Counted from the first letter of the stretch, positions 33,716 through 42,341 are shown. The stretch: DNA of 64,000 bases from Bacillota bacterium (GCA_023475165.1 JAMCWA010000003.1:26850-90849); one strand, 5' to 3'. The notes: generated by a model from the sequence alone, not told the origin. Program-made: numbers and translations.

Positions 33716-34564
33716 ATGGAGAAGATTGCCATTGTAACTGATAGCACGGCTGATCTACCGGCGGCCCTGGTGCGAGAACTGGACATCACTGTGGTTCCCC
33801 TGGAGGTACATTTTGGTGAGGAGATCTACAAGGATTGGATAGACTTGGGGCCAAGGGCTTTCTTTGAAAAACTAACTTCGTCTCCCGTCCACCCCAGAAC
33901 TTCTCAACCTTCTCCCGCCGAATTTGAGAAGGCTTACCGGCAGCTCCTGGAGAGGGCGGCAACTATCTTCTCCATCCATATCTCGGCCCAACTCAGTGGC
34001 ACCTATCAATCGGCGGTGCTGGCCAAGGGAATGCTGCCTGGAGCGGATATTGAGGTGCTGGACTCCAAGACCGCCTCCATGGGCCTGGGGTTGGTAGTTC
34101 TGGAGGCGGCTCGCGCTGCTCAACAGGGCCTGGGGCGAGACTCTGTCAAGCAACGGGTGACTGATACCGTTAACAAAATGAACACCCTCCTGACGGTGGA
34201 CACGCTGGACTACCTGCACCGCAATGGCCGGATCGGGCGGGCCCAGCATTTGATGGGCACCCTGCTCAATGTCAAGCCCATCTTGGAGGTGGACCGGGAT
34301 GGGGTCGTTGCCCCCTTAGATAAGGTCAGGGGACGCCAGCGCGTCATCCCCCGGTTGGTGGAATTGGCGAGGGAGAGGGTAGGGGCAGGGGCCAGCGTGA
34401 AGGTGGCGGTAATCCATGCTAATGCTCCGGAGCGGGCCCAGGAACTGGCGCGTGCCGCCGCGGCCGCTTTTGAGGTGAAGGAACTTTACACCAGCGAATT
34501 GGGGGCGGTCATCGGTACCCATGTTGGTCCAGGCACCATTGGCTTTGCCTTCTTTCCCACGTAA
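33716..34564 (+). CDS. DegV/FakB-type fatty acid-binding protein
   Basis: This 282-residue protein begins KIAIVTDSTADLP and has VVPLEVHFGEEIYKDW, HPRTSQPSPAEFEKAY, IHISAQLSGTYQSA, TLDYLHRNGRIGR and the final GPGTIGFAFF. FakB proteins hold a fatty acid while FakA phosphorylates it; a fakA gene is at 6235. The location inside the fab cluster supports this role. ATG 33716 follows AAGGAGGGGG; the frame opens upstream within repeat sequence. Confidence 0.92.
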   Translation: MEKIAIVTDSTADLPAALVRELDITVVPLEVHFGEEIYKDWIDLGPRAFFEKLTSSPVHPRTSQPSPAEFEKAYRQLLERAATIFSIHISAQLSGTYQSAVLAKGMLPGADIEVLDSKTASMGLGLVVLEAARAAQQGLGRDSVKQRVTDTVNKMNTLLTVDTLDYLHRNGRIGRAQHLMGTLLNVKPILEVDRDGVVAPLDKVRGRQRVIPRLVELARERVGAGASVKVAVIHANAPERAQELARAAAAAFEVKELYTSELGAVIGTHVGPGTIGFAFFPT

Positions 34565-34757
34565 GGGGCTCTCGCTTGTCTCCTGGGGCAGGATGCGGGG
34601 GAATCTTCTTCGCTAGCGACGAAAGTTCGGTGAAAGATCTAACCAAGTCTGTTCAAAGAGCCTCAGCCGCAAGGCGGCAACACAGGAGAGGGATCTTTTG
34701 GCGGTGTCTGGGACTATCATCAACTGCCATCAATACGTACCTTTGAGGTGAGCACTC

Positions 34758-35699
34758 TTGACCAGAATTGGCTTCCTTTACCCCGGTCAGGGGACACAGT
34801 ATGTTGGAATGGGTAAAGAACTCTACCAGAATTTTGCTCAGGCCAGGGAGGTCTTTGAGGAGGCCAGTGATGCCTTGCATCTGGACATGAAAAAGCTTTG
34901 CTTTGATGGGCCAGAGGAACTGCTTACTCAGACCGCCAATACCCAACCGGCCATCCTGACCATGAGTCTGGCCGCCCATGCCGCCTTGACAGGAATGGGC
35001 CTGCAACCGCAAGTGGCCGGCGGCTTGAGCCTGGGCGAATACAGTGCCCTGGTGGCGGCGGGGGCGATGGATTTTTCTGATGCCGTCCGCTTGGTGCGCA
35101 AGCGTGGTGAGCTCATGGAGCAGGCTGTGCCCAGGGGAGTAGGAGGGATGGCGGCCATCATTGGCCTTGACCGGCCGGACGTCGAGGAGATTTGCCAACG
35201 GGCCGGTGGTCCGGGGGCAGTGGAACCAGCCAATTATAACTGCCCCGGGCAGATTGTCATCTCCGGTGAAATGGCGGCTCTCAAGCGAGCCGTTGAGTTG
35301 GCCCGGGAGAAAGGGGCGAAGCGATCGGTGGTCCTAAATGTCAGTGGACCCTTTCACTCCAGCCTCATGGCTCCGGCGGCCGGTAAGCTGCAGGAAGCCA
35401 TCGAAAGGACCAGGGTCAAGGATGCCCAGATTCCAGTGTATACCAACGTCGATGCCCGACCGGTACAGGGCCGGGAAGAGATAATTGCCGGTTTGGTGAA
35501 ACAGGTATCCAGTCCGGTCCTCTGGGAAGATTCAATCCGGGCTATGTTGGCCGACGGGATTGATCTCTTTCTGGAAGTGGGTCCGGGACGCACCCTCTCC
35601 GGTTTCCTCAAGCGGATTGACAAGGAAGCCCGAGCCATTAATATCGACGATAGGGATTCCATGGAGAGGGCGCTTGAATACTGTAAGGAGGTCTGCTAA
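34758..35699 (+). CDS. fabD: Malonyl-CoA:ACP transacylase
   Basis: This 313-residue enzyme loads malonate on ACP. It begins RIGFLYPGQGTQYVGMG and has the nucleophile Ser91 in GGLSLGEYSALV, the KRGELMEQA arginine region, GPFHSSLM with the catalytic His, and FLEVGPGRTLSG. TTG 34758 follows TGAGGTGAG. It overlaps nothing upstream; 193 bp without recognised features separates it from degV. fabG starts 2 bp after its stop. Confidence 0.96.
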   Translation: MTRIGFLYPGQGTQYVGMGKELYQNFAQAREVFEEASDALHLDMKKLCFDGPEELLTQTANTQPAILTMSLAAHAALTGMGLQPQVAGGLSLGEYSALVAAGAMDFSDAVRLVRKRGELMEQAVPRGVGGMAAIIGLDRPDVEEICQRAGGPGAVEPANYNCPGQIVISGEMAALKRAVELAREKGAKRSVVLNVSGPFHSSLMAPAAGKLQEAIERTRVKDAQIPVYTNVDARPVQGREEIIAGLVKQVSSPVLWEDSIRAMLADGIDLFLEVGPGRTLSGFLKRIDKEARAINIDDRDSMERALEYCKEVC

Positions 35700-35700
35700 T

Positions 35701-36444
35701 ATGTTACTAGATGGCCGGGTGGCGCTGGTAACGGGGGCCTCCCGGGGTATTGGCCGGGCCATCGCCCTGGCTCTTGCTCAGGAGGGGGCGGTGGTGGCGG
35801 TCAATTATGCTGCTCAGGCCCAAGCGGCCCAGGCGGTGGTCCAGGCGATTGAGGAACGGGGTGGCCAGGCCGTGGCTCTTCCTGCCGACGTCTCTGATGC
35901 GAGGCAGGTGGAGGCCATGGTGAAGGAAACCCTGGACCGCTTTGGACGGATTGACATTCTGGTTAACAACGCCGGCGTGACCCGTGACGGGCTGATCATG
36001 AGAATGAAAGATTCTGATTGGGAGCAGGTTATTAGTACGAATTTAAGGGGAGCCTTTCTCTGTGCCCGGGCGGTGGCTAGGCCGATGCTCAAGCAGAGGG
36101 GGGGCCGTATTATCAACATCTCGTCGGTGGTGGGGTTGACCGGAAATGTGGGCCAGGTTAATTACGCCAGCGCCAAGGCCGGTCTCATCGGACTGACCAA
36201 ATCCCTGGCCAGGGAGCTGGCCTCGCGCCAGATTACCGTCAATGCCATTGCGCCCGGGTTCATCGAAACCGATATGACGAGGGAACTCTCCGAGGAAACC
36301 AGGCAGGCCATGCAGAAGGGAATCCCTCTGGGCCGCGCGGGGCAACCTGAGGATGTGGCCAAGGCGGTGGTGTTTCTGGCCTCCGCTATGGCGGATTATA
36401 TAACCGGGCAGGTTCTGGCCGTCGACGGTGGGATGGTGATTTAA
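35701..36444 (+). CDS. fabG: 3-oxoacyl-ACP reductase
   Basis: This 247-residue short-chain dehydrogenase reduces beta-ketoacyl-ACP with NADPH. It has the ALVTGASRGIGRAIALAL cofactor loop, NNAGVTRDGL, Ser in NISSVVG, Tyr155-x3-Lys159 in NYASAKAG, and the end DGGMVI. ATG 35701 follows TAAGGAGG. The last codons plus 3' flank (from 36430) are duplicated inside the fabF start, see the fabF entry. Confidence 0.97.
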   Translation: MLLDGRVALVTGASRGIGRAIALALAQEGAVVAVNYAAQAQAAQAVVQAIEERGGQAVALPADVSDARQVEAMVKETLDRFGRIDILVNNAGVTRDGLIMRMKDSDWEQVISTNLRGAFLCARAVARPMLKQRGGRIINISSVVGLTGNVGQVNYASAKAGLIGLTKSLARELASRQITVNAIAPGFIETDMTRELSEETRQAMQKGIPLGRAGQPEDVAKAVVFLASAMADYITGQVLAVDGGMVI

Positions 36445-36535
36445 GGAAGAAGACGGCGGGTCTCATCCGCACAGATCAGCGATCTTTGGAGAATCTTATA
36501 ACAGCTTCTTGTAACTGCGGAAGGAGGTGAAGGGT

Positions 36536-36781
36536 ATGACGGGACATGACGAGGTTTTGGCCAAGATCCGGGAGATCATTGTGGAACAGCTAGGAGTGGA
36601 TGAGGACGAGGTCACTTCCGAGGCCTCTTTTATCGATGATCTCGGGGCCGATTCACTGGACATAGTGGAGTTGATTATGGCTTTTGAAGAGGAGTTTGAT
36701 CTAGAGATTCCCGATGAGGACGCCGAAAAAATCACCACTGTCGGGGACGCCGTAGAATACATCCGGGAACATAGGTCCTGA
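36536..36781 (+). CDS. acpP: Acyl carrier protein
   Basis: This 81-residue acidic four-helix protein carries acyl chains on phosphopantetheine attached to Ser40 in [12 protein letters not shown]. It has the [23 protein letters not shown] end. ATG 36536 follows GGAAGGAGGTGA; a GTG at 36527 overlaps the site and is not the start. A long hairpin follows the gene. Confidence 0.97.
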   Translation: MTGHDEVLAKIREIIVEQLGVDEDEVTSEASFIDDLGADSLDIVELIMAFEEEFDLEIPDEDAEKITTVGDAVEYIREHRS

Positions 36782-36783
36782 CA

Positions 36784-36823
36784 CTGAAAAGTCCCGTAAG
36801 CTCTTGGCTGCGGGACTTTTCAG
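36784..36823 (+). terminator. Strong hairpin between acpP and fabF
   Basis: CTGAAAAGTCCCG/CGGGACTTTTCAG is a perfect 13-bp stem with a 14-nt loop. The T-run is inside the 3' arm. It may act as a partial terminator that keeps acpP transcript above fabF. Confidence 0.65.
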
Positions 36824-36867
36824 CCCTTTGCTTAGATGAGATATGCCAAATTCGGGAGAGGGTGACC

Positions 36868-38106
36868 TTGCAGAGAGTCGTCGTTACCGGGATGGTGATT
36901 TAAGGAAGAAGGGGGATCGGCGTAGGGGAATTTTGGGAATCCCTCCAGGCGGGTAGGTCAGGGGTAGCCAGGATCAGCAGTTTTGACCCTACGGGTTTTC
37001 CCAGTCAGATAGGCGCTGAAGTAAAGGGTTTTGACCCAAGCCGGTATATAGATAAGAAAGAAGCCAAACGGATGGACCGCTTTACGCAACTGGCCGTGGC
37101 TGCCACCGCCGAAGCCCTGCAAATGGCCCATCTGGATACGAAAAAGATAGATGCTGACCGGGTTGGTGTTACCTTTGGAACCGGAATTGGCGGGATGCAG
37201 ACGCTCACGGAGCAATTTGAGGTGTTAAAGAGCAAAGGTCCTGGCCGGGTCAGCCCCTTTTTCGTACCGATGATGATTGGGAACATGGCGGCCGGACAGA
37301 TTGCCATTACCTTTGGGGCTAAGGGCCCCAACACCACGGTTGTTACGGCCTGCGCTTCTTCCGCCAACGCTATCGGTGATGCCTTTAAGGTCCTCCAGCG
37401 CGGGGACGCTGAAGTGATGATTGCGGGGGGTAGTGAGGCGGCCTTTGTCCCCCTGGCCTATGCCGGTTTTTGCTCCATGCGGGCCCTTTCCACACGCAAT
37501 GATGCCCCGGAAAAGGCCTCTCGGCCCTTTGATCGGGAAAGAGACGGGTTTGTTATGGGGGAGGGAGGTGGGGCGGTTATCCTGGAGAGCCTGGGGCATG
37601 CCCTGGCTCGCGGTGCCAAGATCTATGCGGAAGTAGTTGGGTATGGTATGACGGCCGACGCCTATCACATCACCTACCCGGCGCCGGAGGGGGAAGGCGG
37701 GGCTAGAGCCATGCAGAGGGCTTTGGCTGATGCCGATTTAAAGCCCGCCGACGTTGATTATGTGAACGCCCACGGTACCTCCACCGAGGCTAATGATAGA
37801 TTTGAAACCATGGCTATCAAAAAGGTCTTTGGAGAGAGGGCTTATTCCATCCCCATTAGCTCAACCAAGTCTATGACCGGGCACCTGCTCGGAGCGGCCG
37901 GAGCTATCGAATTCATTGCCTCTGTGCTTGCCATCCGGGATGGTGTTATTCCTCCAACCATAAACTATGAGTTCCCCGATCCGGACTGCGATCTTGATTA
38001 CGTTCCCAACCAGGCGCGCCGGGTGCGGGTAAGGGTTGCCCTCACCAACTCCTTTGGCTTCGGAGGGCAGAATGCGACTTTGATCATAAAGGCTTATGAG
38101 GGTTGA
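36868..38106 (+). pseudogene. fabF: Beta-ketoacyl-ACP synthase II, interrupted by an in-frame stop at codon 12
   Basis: From TTG 36868 (after GGAGAGGGTGA) one frame runs through 413 codons, the usual FabF length. It encodes VVVTGM, then the FW...[15 protein letters not shown] and [15 protein letters not shown] segments, Cys in [10 protein letters not shown], and two His ([23 protein letters not shown]). Codon 12 (36901-36903) is TAA. The stop lies in a stretch of 23 bases (36889-36911) identical to the end of fabG (36430-36452). It replaces the expected GVVSPVG motif without changing length. Only a product starting at ATG 37072, lacking about 68 residues, could be made. The cause is either recombination from fabG or an assembly or consensus error; the rest of the gene looks intact. 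Confidence 0.88.
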
Positions 38107-38148
38107 ACGGGCGCCGGAGACGATGATGGGAGGTAGGATCTGGATCTC

Positions 38149-38859
38149 ATGCGACTCCCCAAAGAAATAGACCTTTTGGCCAAGTCTCTGGCTCTGGAGG
38201 TGTCGGGCACCAAGCTTCTCCAACAGGCGGTGACCCACAGTTCCTCTGTCAATGAGGCTCAGGGTGAAACCGAATCTAATGAGCGCCTAGAGTTCTTGGG
38301 AGATGCCGTTCTGCAACTGGCTATCAGCCAGTTTCTTTTTTCCTCTTATTACCATGCCTCCGAAGGAGATCTCAGTAGACGCCGGGCCCAACTGGTTTGT
38401 GAGTCGTCTCTGGCTCAGGCGGCCCGTGAAATTAGCCTGGGTGATTATCTCATTCTGGGAAGGGGAGAGGAGCTTTCGGGGGGCCGCGAGAAGCCTTCCA
38501 TACTGGCGGATGCTTTTGAAGCCCTCCTGGGGGCCATCTTTCTGGATAAGGGTTGGGAGGCGGCCCGCAGTTTTGTTCTCAAAACCCTCCCCCAGGGACT
38601 AGAAGGAGAATCTTCAAGCTCCGACTTCAAGACCAGATTGCAAGAGCTGGTCCAGGCCCAATCAACTTCCTCCGTCCGCTATGTCTTGCTGGGTGAATTC
38701 GGTCCCGCCCACGACAAGACCTACCAGATCGGGGTAAGAATCGGAAGGCGGCTTTACGGCCAGGGCGAAGGGAAAAGCAAAAAGGAAGCCGAACAGGCGG
38801 CGGCCCGGGAAGCCCTCAGCCGACTAAAACAAGAGGACCTTTCTGACCTTTCAGGGTAA
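38149..38859 (+). CDS. rnc: Ribonuclease III
   Basis: This 236-residue double-strand RNA nuclease processes rRNA and mRNA. It has the signature SNERLEFLGDAVLQLAI, GDLSRRRAQLV, ILADAFEALLGAIFLDKGW with catalytic acids, and a C-terminal dsRNA-binding domain (FKTRLQELVQAQ, GQGEGKSKKEAEQAAAREAL). The ATG at 38149 is 15 nt after GGAGG, a longer gap than usual. Position after the fab genes is conserved (acpP-rnc in Bacillus). Confidence 0.96.
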   Translation: MRLPKEIDLLAKSLALEVSGTKLLQQAVTHSSSVNEAQGETESNERLEFLGDAVLQLAISQFLFSSYYHASEGDLSRRRAQLVCESSLAQAAREISLGDYLILGRGEELSGGREKPSILADAFEALLGAIFLDKGWEAARSFVLKTLPQGLEGESSSSDFKTRLQELVQAQSTSSVRYVLLGEFGPAHDKTYQIGVRIGRRLYGQGEGKSKKEAEQAAAREALSRLKQEDLSDLSG

Positions 38860-38872
38860 AGGCGATCATTCC

Positions 38873-39110
38873 CAGGAGACTGCTGACGAACTACGATTTC
38901 AGTGGTCAGCTCGGCCGGGAAATGGCCAGGGCGAGACCTCAAATCAGCCCAGCTAAGAGCGAGAAGGCTCCGAGGCGAGGCGTACTAGGTGGTACGTTGA
39001 GCGAGGACCGCCGGAGCGACAATCTGCAATAGCAACGCCCCTTTAATAGGAAGGTTCTTTCTTGCAGATTGCGCCACACCGCAGATGGGTGTTTTTCAGC
39101 GGTCTCCTAG
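38873..39110 (-). repeat. Full-length intergenic repeat, architecture I (copy 2, inverted)
   Basis: Plus-strand ends are CAGGAGACTGCTGACGAACT and CAGATGGGTGTTTTTCAGCG then GTCTCCTAG. Read in reverse it aligns along its whole 238 bp with 17912-18150, including the AATCTGCAA/TTGCAGATT inverted pair, GTACCACCTAGTAC and TTGAGGTCTCGCCCT. Confidence 0.9.
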
Positions 39111-39136
39111 AATAATTCTGGCCGTCCGGAATAGTA

Positions 39137-39153
39137 TGCTAGTAAGACTAGCA
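39137..39153. promoter_or_regulatory. Perfect inverted repeat before a membrane protein gene
   Basis: TGCTAGT-aag-ACTAGCA is a perfect 7-bp inverted repeat that abuts the GGGGGTGA ribosome site of the next gene. It may be an operator or a small hairpin affecting translation. No known regulator was recognised. Confidence 0.4.
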
Positions 39154-39166
39154 GGGGGTGACGGCC

Positions 39167-39574
39167 ATGCCGACCAAACCGAGGGAGGAAAGAAGGCCTT
39201 TTCTGGCGGGCCTGGATCTTACGGCAGTGGCGGCGGGGGTGGTAGTGTCCTTTGCCTTGACCTTCGTAGCCTCGACTATAATGGCCTTGCTCCTGTACAA
39301 TATGATCATGTCTGATAACCGGCTCCCACTCCTGGAAGATCTGGCCGGACTTATCAGCGTTGTTCTGGGCGGCTGGTATGCCGCCCGCCGGGCGGAGACA
39401 TCCGGTTGGCTACACGGAGGTGTGACCGGGGTTGTCTATGTCCTGATCGCCTTAACTCTGGGCTTGGCCCTCTATTCGGTGCCCTTTATCCTGGTGACCT
39501 CCCTGAAACGGTTGGGAGCCGGGTTTTTACTCGGAGCCCTCGGAGGAGTGCTCGGGGTGAACCTTCGGAGATGA
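39167..39574 (+). CDS. TIGR04086 family membrane protein
   Basis: This 135-residue protein has four predicted membrane helices and the family pattern GLISVVLGGWYAARRAETSGWLHGGVTGVVY. Function is unknown; members (YrzE type) are common in spore-forming Bacillota. ATG 39167 follows GGGGGTGACGG; the frame opens at GTG 39158. It lies between two repeat copies, isolated from other genes. Confidence 0.85.
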   Translation: MPTKPREERRPFLAGLDLTAVAAGVVVSFALTFVASTIMALLLYNMIMSDNRLPLLEDLAGLISVVLGGWYAARRAETSGWLHGGVTGVVYVLIALTLGLALYSVPFILVTSLKRLGAGFLLGALGGVLGVNLRR

Positions 39575-39591
39575 GATAAGCAGCGCCAGGC

Positions 39592-39738
39592 CAGGAGAGT
39601 GCTGACGAACTGCGTTTTGAGCGGCTGTTAGGGGGTGCTCGGCCACCGTAGGTGGCGCCGAGGAGGGGCGTGCCCCCCTAGCGGAGGCGGGCGGGAGCCC
39701 GCCTGACACGCAGATGGGTGTTTTTCAGCGTCTCCTAG
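39592..39738 (+). repeat. Intergenic repeat, architecture II (copy before the deacetylase)
   Basis: It opens AGGAGAGTGCTGACGAACTG, then CGTTTTGAGCGGC, and closes CAGATGGGTGTTTTTCAGCG then TCTCCTAG. The inside is unlike architecture I: strong GC hairpins (GGCCACCGTAGGTGGCGCC, GGGGCGTGCCCC, GGCGGGCGGGAGCCCGCC). It matches 1991-2100 in reverse. Confidence 0.85.
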
Positions 39739-39843
39739 GTGTGGCCGAGTCGGCCGTTTTTGCTTGACCGGTCTTTTCTTGCAGCCCGATTGTATAAGAT
39801 CTACCAGACCTGGACATCCTATCCCGGGAAGGGAGGAATGTTC

Positions 39844-41004
39844 ATGCGTGCTGGGAGATCTTTTTCGTTTCTGCTCCTCGTCCTGTTGCTACTCAGTCTT
39901 ACCACCGCAACGGTTGGGGCGGGGCCCCCTTTATTGAAGCTGGGAGATAGGGGGGAGGCGGTCAAGGAACTGCAACGTGACCTCCTGGCCTTGGGACATA
40001 GCCCTGGGGTAGTGGATGGGATCTTTGGTCCAAAAACAATGGCGGCCGTCAAGGGCTTTCAAGCCAGCTTGAAGCTGGCGGCGGATGGTATTGCCGGCCC
40101 GGGGACTGCCGCGGCTCTGGCCAAGGCTTTGCAGGAAAAGAAAGCGGCTGTCCCGGCCAGTGGTACCGGGGTCGGTAACAAATCGTCTGGCGGTCCCGCC
40201 GGGATTGGGGAGCAGGTGCATCTGGTTAAACCGGGAGACACCCTCTACCGGATATCCAAGAGCTACGGTGTTTCTCTGGACGCTCTGGTACAAAAGAATA
40301 GGTTGGAGGACCCCTCCAAAATCAAGATCGGCCAGCGCTTGATTATTCCGACGGCGTCGTCCAAGCCTGTAATATCGGAAAATCAGGAAATCATAGTCTA
40401 TCCCGGCCAGGGAAGCAGCCCGCCCAGCGGCAAGGCCTGGGGCAAGGTGGCTTTAACCTTTGACGACGGACCAGATCCGGTCTATGGCCCGAAGATTGCG
40501 GAAGTCTTGAAACGTTACCAAGCCAGAGCCACCTTCTTTGTCATCGGGAAAGAAGCCGAAAAATATCCTGATCTGATCCGGAATCTGGCTGTGGATGGGT
40601 GCGAGATCGGGAACCATACTTACTCTCACCCGGATCTGGCTGATATGGACAAGCAGGCCGTGGGGCAGGAAGTAAAAAAGACAGCCGATCTTCTGGAACG
40701 GTTGGCGGGTAAGCGCCCGGTAGTTTTCCGACCCCCTTACGGTTTTGTCAGTGCCGACCTGCAGGAGGTGGTGAGGGGAGAGGGGGAAAAGATTATCCTT
40801 TGGTCTAACCTGGGCTCTTGGGATTTTCCGGATCGCCAGCCGGAAGAGCTGGCCAATCAGGTCGGGGATTTTGCCTTTGATGGGGCCATCATTATGCTGC
40901 ACGAGACCATGAAGACGACGGCAGAGGCCTTACCCACCCTCCTGGAACGTTTGAAAAGGAAGGGCTTGGAACCGGTCACGGTGAGCCAGCTTCTGGCCAG
41001 GTGA
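39844..41004 (+). CDS. Secreted polysaccharide deacetylase with PG-binding and LysM domains
   Basis: This 386-residue protein has a signal peptide (about 1-26), a peptidoglycan-binding type 1 domain (LKLGDRGEAVKELQRDLLALG, about 31-95), a LysM domain (HLVKPGDTLYRISKSYGVSLDAL, about 125-170), and a NodB deacetylase domain (about 197-380). NodB motifs are LTFDDGPD (catalytic and metal Asp), HTYSHPDL (metal His pair), RPPYG and MLHET. It probably deacetylates peptidoglycan or a related glycan outside the cell. ATG 39844 is 7 nt after GGGAGG; ATG 39838 is too close. Confidence 0.93.
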   Translation: MRAGRSFSFLLLVLLLLSLTTATVGAGPPLLKLGDRGEAVKELQRDLLALGHSPGVVDGIFGPKTMAAVKGFQASLKLAADGIAGPGTAAALAKALQEKKAAVPASGTGVGNKSSGGPAGIGEQVHLVKPGDTLYRISKSYGVSLDALVQKNRLEDPSKIKIGQRLIIPTASSKPVISENQEIIVYPGQGSSPPSGKAWGKVALTFDDGPDPVYGPKIAEVLKRYQARATFFVIGKEAEKYPDLIRNLAVDGCEIGNHTYSHPDLADMDKQAVGQEVKKTADLLERLAGKRPVVFRPPYGFVSADLQEVVRGEGEKIILWSNLGSWDFPDRQPEELANQVGDFAFDGAIIMLHETMKTTAEALPTLLERLKRKGLEPVTVSQLLAR

Positions 41005-41046
41005 CCGGCTTGCTAATCAAACCGCAGTTTCCGAGCAGTCGCCTGG

Positions 41047-41088
41047 GAACCGCCTGACCCTTGGCTTTGGGGTCAGGCGGGTTCTTTT
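41047..41088 (+). terminator. Terminator after the deacetylase gene
   Basis: GAACCGCCTGACCC pairs with GGGTCAGGCGGGTTC around an 8-nt loop and ends in TTTT. It sits between two convergent genes. Confidence 0.88.
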
Positions 41089-41647
41089 ACTGAATTATCC
41101 GCGTGGGCGTTTGCAGATCTTGCAAGGTTTTCTTGAATTCGCTCAGGAGTTGTTTGGCTTCTGCGAAGCTTTGGCTTTGGAACATGGCGCTTTGGGCCAG
41201 AGACAGGCTGCTGACGGCTTGTTGGAGAGACTGGGACACCTGTTTGTCTAAGCTGGTGTGTTGGTCTACCACTAGGCACAGAAGCTGGTCGACCAGTTGG
41301 GAGATTTGAGGGGAGTTGGTCTGAATGTCCGTTGCCTGCTGGCTCAAGGCCTGGATCTGGTTGATGAGCTGAGAGATCTGATCCACCGTCTGTGAACTGT
41401 TGACATACGTGGTGGCCTGGGACAGGGTGCTCTGTAGGGATTTCTCAGTGGACATCTGCTCCTGTCTAATACTATTTTGTACTTTAGTCAAGGCCTGCTT
41501 GATTCGATCCAGGGGCGTTGCGGGGACGACTGCTCCCTGGGCGGAGAAGGCCTGTTTGGCTTCATTAACTACCTGATCAGGAGCCAGCGGAACGGCCTGC
41601 GGGGTGGTTACCAGAGTGAAGTCGGGGTCCTGCCTTTGTTGGTTCAT
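41087..41647 (-). CDS. Gln/Ser-rich helical protein of unknown function
   Basis: This 186-residue protein is very rich in Gln, Ser, Thr and Leu, with hydrophobic residues at coiled-coil-like spacing over about 45-180 (VDQISQLINQIQALSQQA). It has no signal peptide, membrane segment or enzyme motif and only one Cys. The ATG at 41647 follows TTGGAGG. A good sigma-G-type promoter lies upstream, so it may be made in the forespore. No family was recognised. Confidence 0.75.
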   Translation of the reverse strand: MNQQRQDPDFTLVTTPQAVPLAPDQVVNEAKQAFSAQGAVVPATPLDRIKQALTKVQNSIRQEQMSTEKSLQSTLSQATTYVNSSQTVDQISQLINQIQALSQQATDIQTNSPQISQLVDQLLCLVVDQHTSLDKQVSQSLQQAVSSLSLAQSAMFQSQSFAEAKQLLSEFKKTLQDLQTPTRIIQ

Positions 41648-41692
41648 AGAAATACCTCCAATTTATGGCTTTGAGTCAACTTGGACCTTTAT

Positions 41693-41722
41693 TAATTTGC
41701 GACTAGGGTTACCCAAGTATTC
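41693..41722 (-). promoter_or_regulatory. Candidate sigma-G promoter
   Basis: On the minus strand GAATA (41718-41722), 18 bp and CAAATTA (41693-41699) match the sigma-G consensus at all but one position. It lies about 45 bp before the Gln/Ser-rich protein gene. Confidence 0.45.
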
Positions 41723-41821
41723 CCCTAACCGCGACAAGTTCCTACAATTTCTTTGGTCGGGAGGAGGAAAGCAGGGAAAAGAGTAGAAAATATAAGAGGT
41801 AAGGGGAAAGGGGGGCTGGAA

Positions 41822-42172
41822 ATGACGAATTTTCTGGGGGCCGAATTCCTCAGGGAACAACTGGAAGAAGTCTACCAGGCCAGCCAGTATCTCAAGAAGC
41901 TCCTCCAGATGACCGAAGAAGAGCGGGCCCAATTGCCACAGGCTTATGCGGGGCGTGGGTATGACACCTCCTACGAAGAAGAGGTGGAGAGGGCTTTGGA
42001 GGCTATCCTGGAGAAGGCTGAAGAGGCCTGGCGCTTTATGGATGGGCTTTCTTCTGCCCCTATTGTTTACACGGGCCCCGGCACCACTGAAGAGGTCATC
42101 GAAATGCTGGAGCGATTGTTGAGGGAGCAACACCGGGCGCATACCAGGAAGAAAAAGGTGGCCATATCCTGA
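41822..42172 (+). CDS. Hypothetical acidic helical protein
   Basis: This 116-residue protein is charged and mostly helical (FLREQLEEVYQASQYLKKLLQM, EEEVERALEAILEKAEEAW), ending in a basic tail. No family was recognised. ATG 41822 follows AGGGGGGCTGG; the frame opens earlier at 41753 without a site. It is divergent from the Gln/Ser-rich gene and followed by a repeat fragment. Confidence 0.65.
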   Translation: MTNFLGAEFLREQLEEVYQASQYLKKLLQMTEEERAQLPQAYAGRGYDTSYEEEVERALEAILEKAEEAWRFMDGLSSAPIVYTGPGTTEEVIEMLERLLREQHRAHTRKKKVAIS

Positions 42173-42189
42173 AGGACCGCTCGCAATGG

Positions 42190-42240
42190 CCTCCAGGAGA
42201 CTACTGTCGAACTGCACTTTCTTGTTAGTGGTCTGGCGGT
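42190..42240 (-). repeat. Intergenic repeat fragment, second terminus
   Basis: CCAGGAGACTACTGTCGAAC then TGCACTTTCTTGTTAGTGGTC resembles AGGAGACTGCTGACGAACTG then CGTTTTGAGTGGT. Another short match (AACCCGGTAAGCTGGCGG) lies near 42648. Confidence 0.55.
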
Positions 42241-42341
42241 GATTGAAGATGACAGATTCTGCCGGTCGCCAGCGCAGCCCCAGGCCGCCCCGGGTCGGCG
42301 CTGGAGCGCTGCCAAGCGTCGCTGCGAGAGGAAGTGATACC

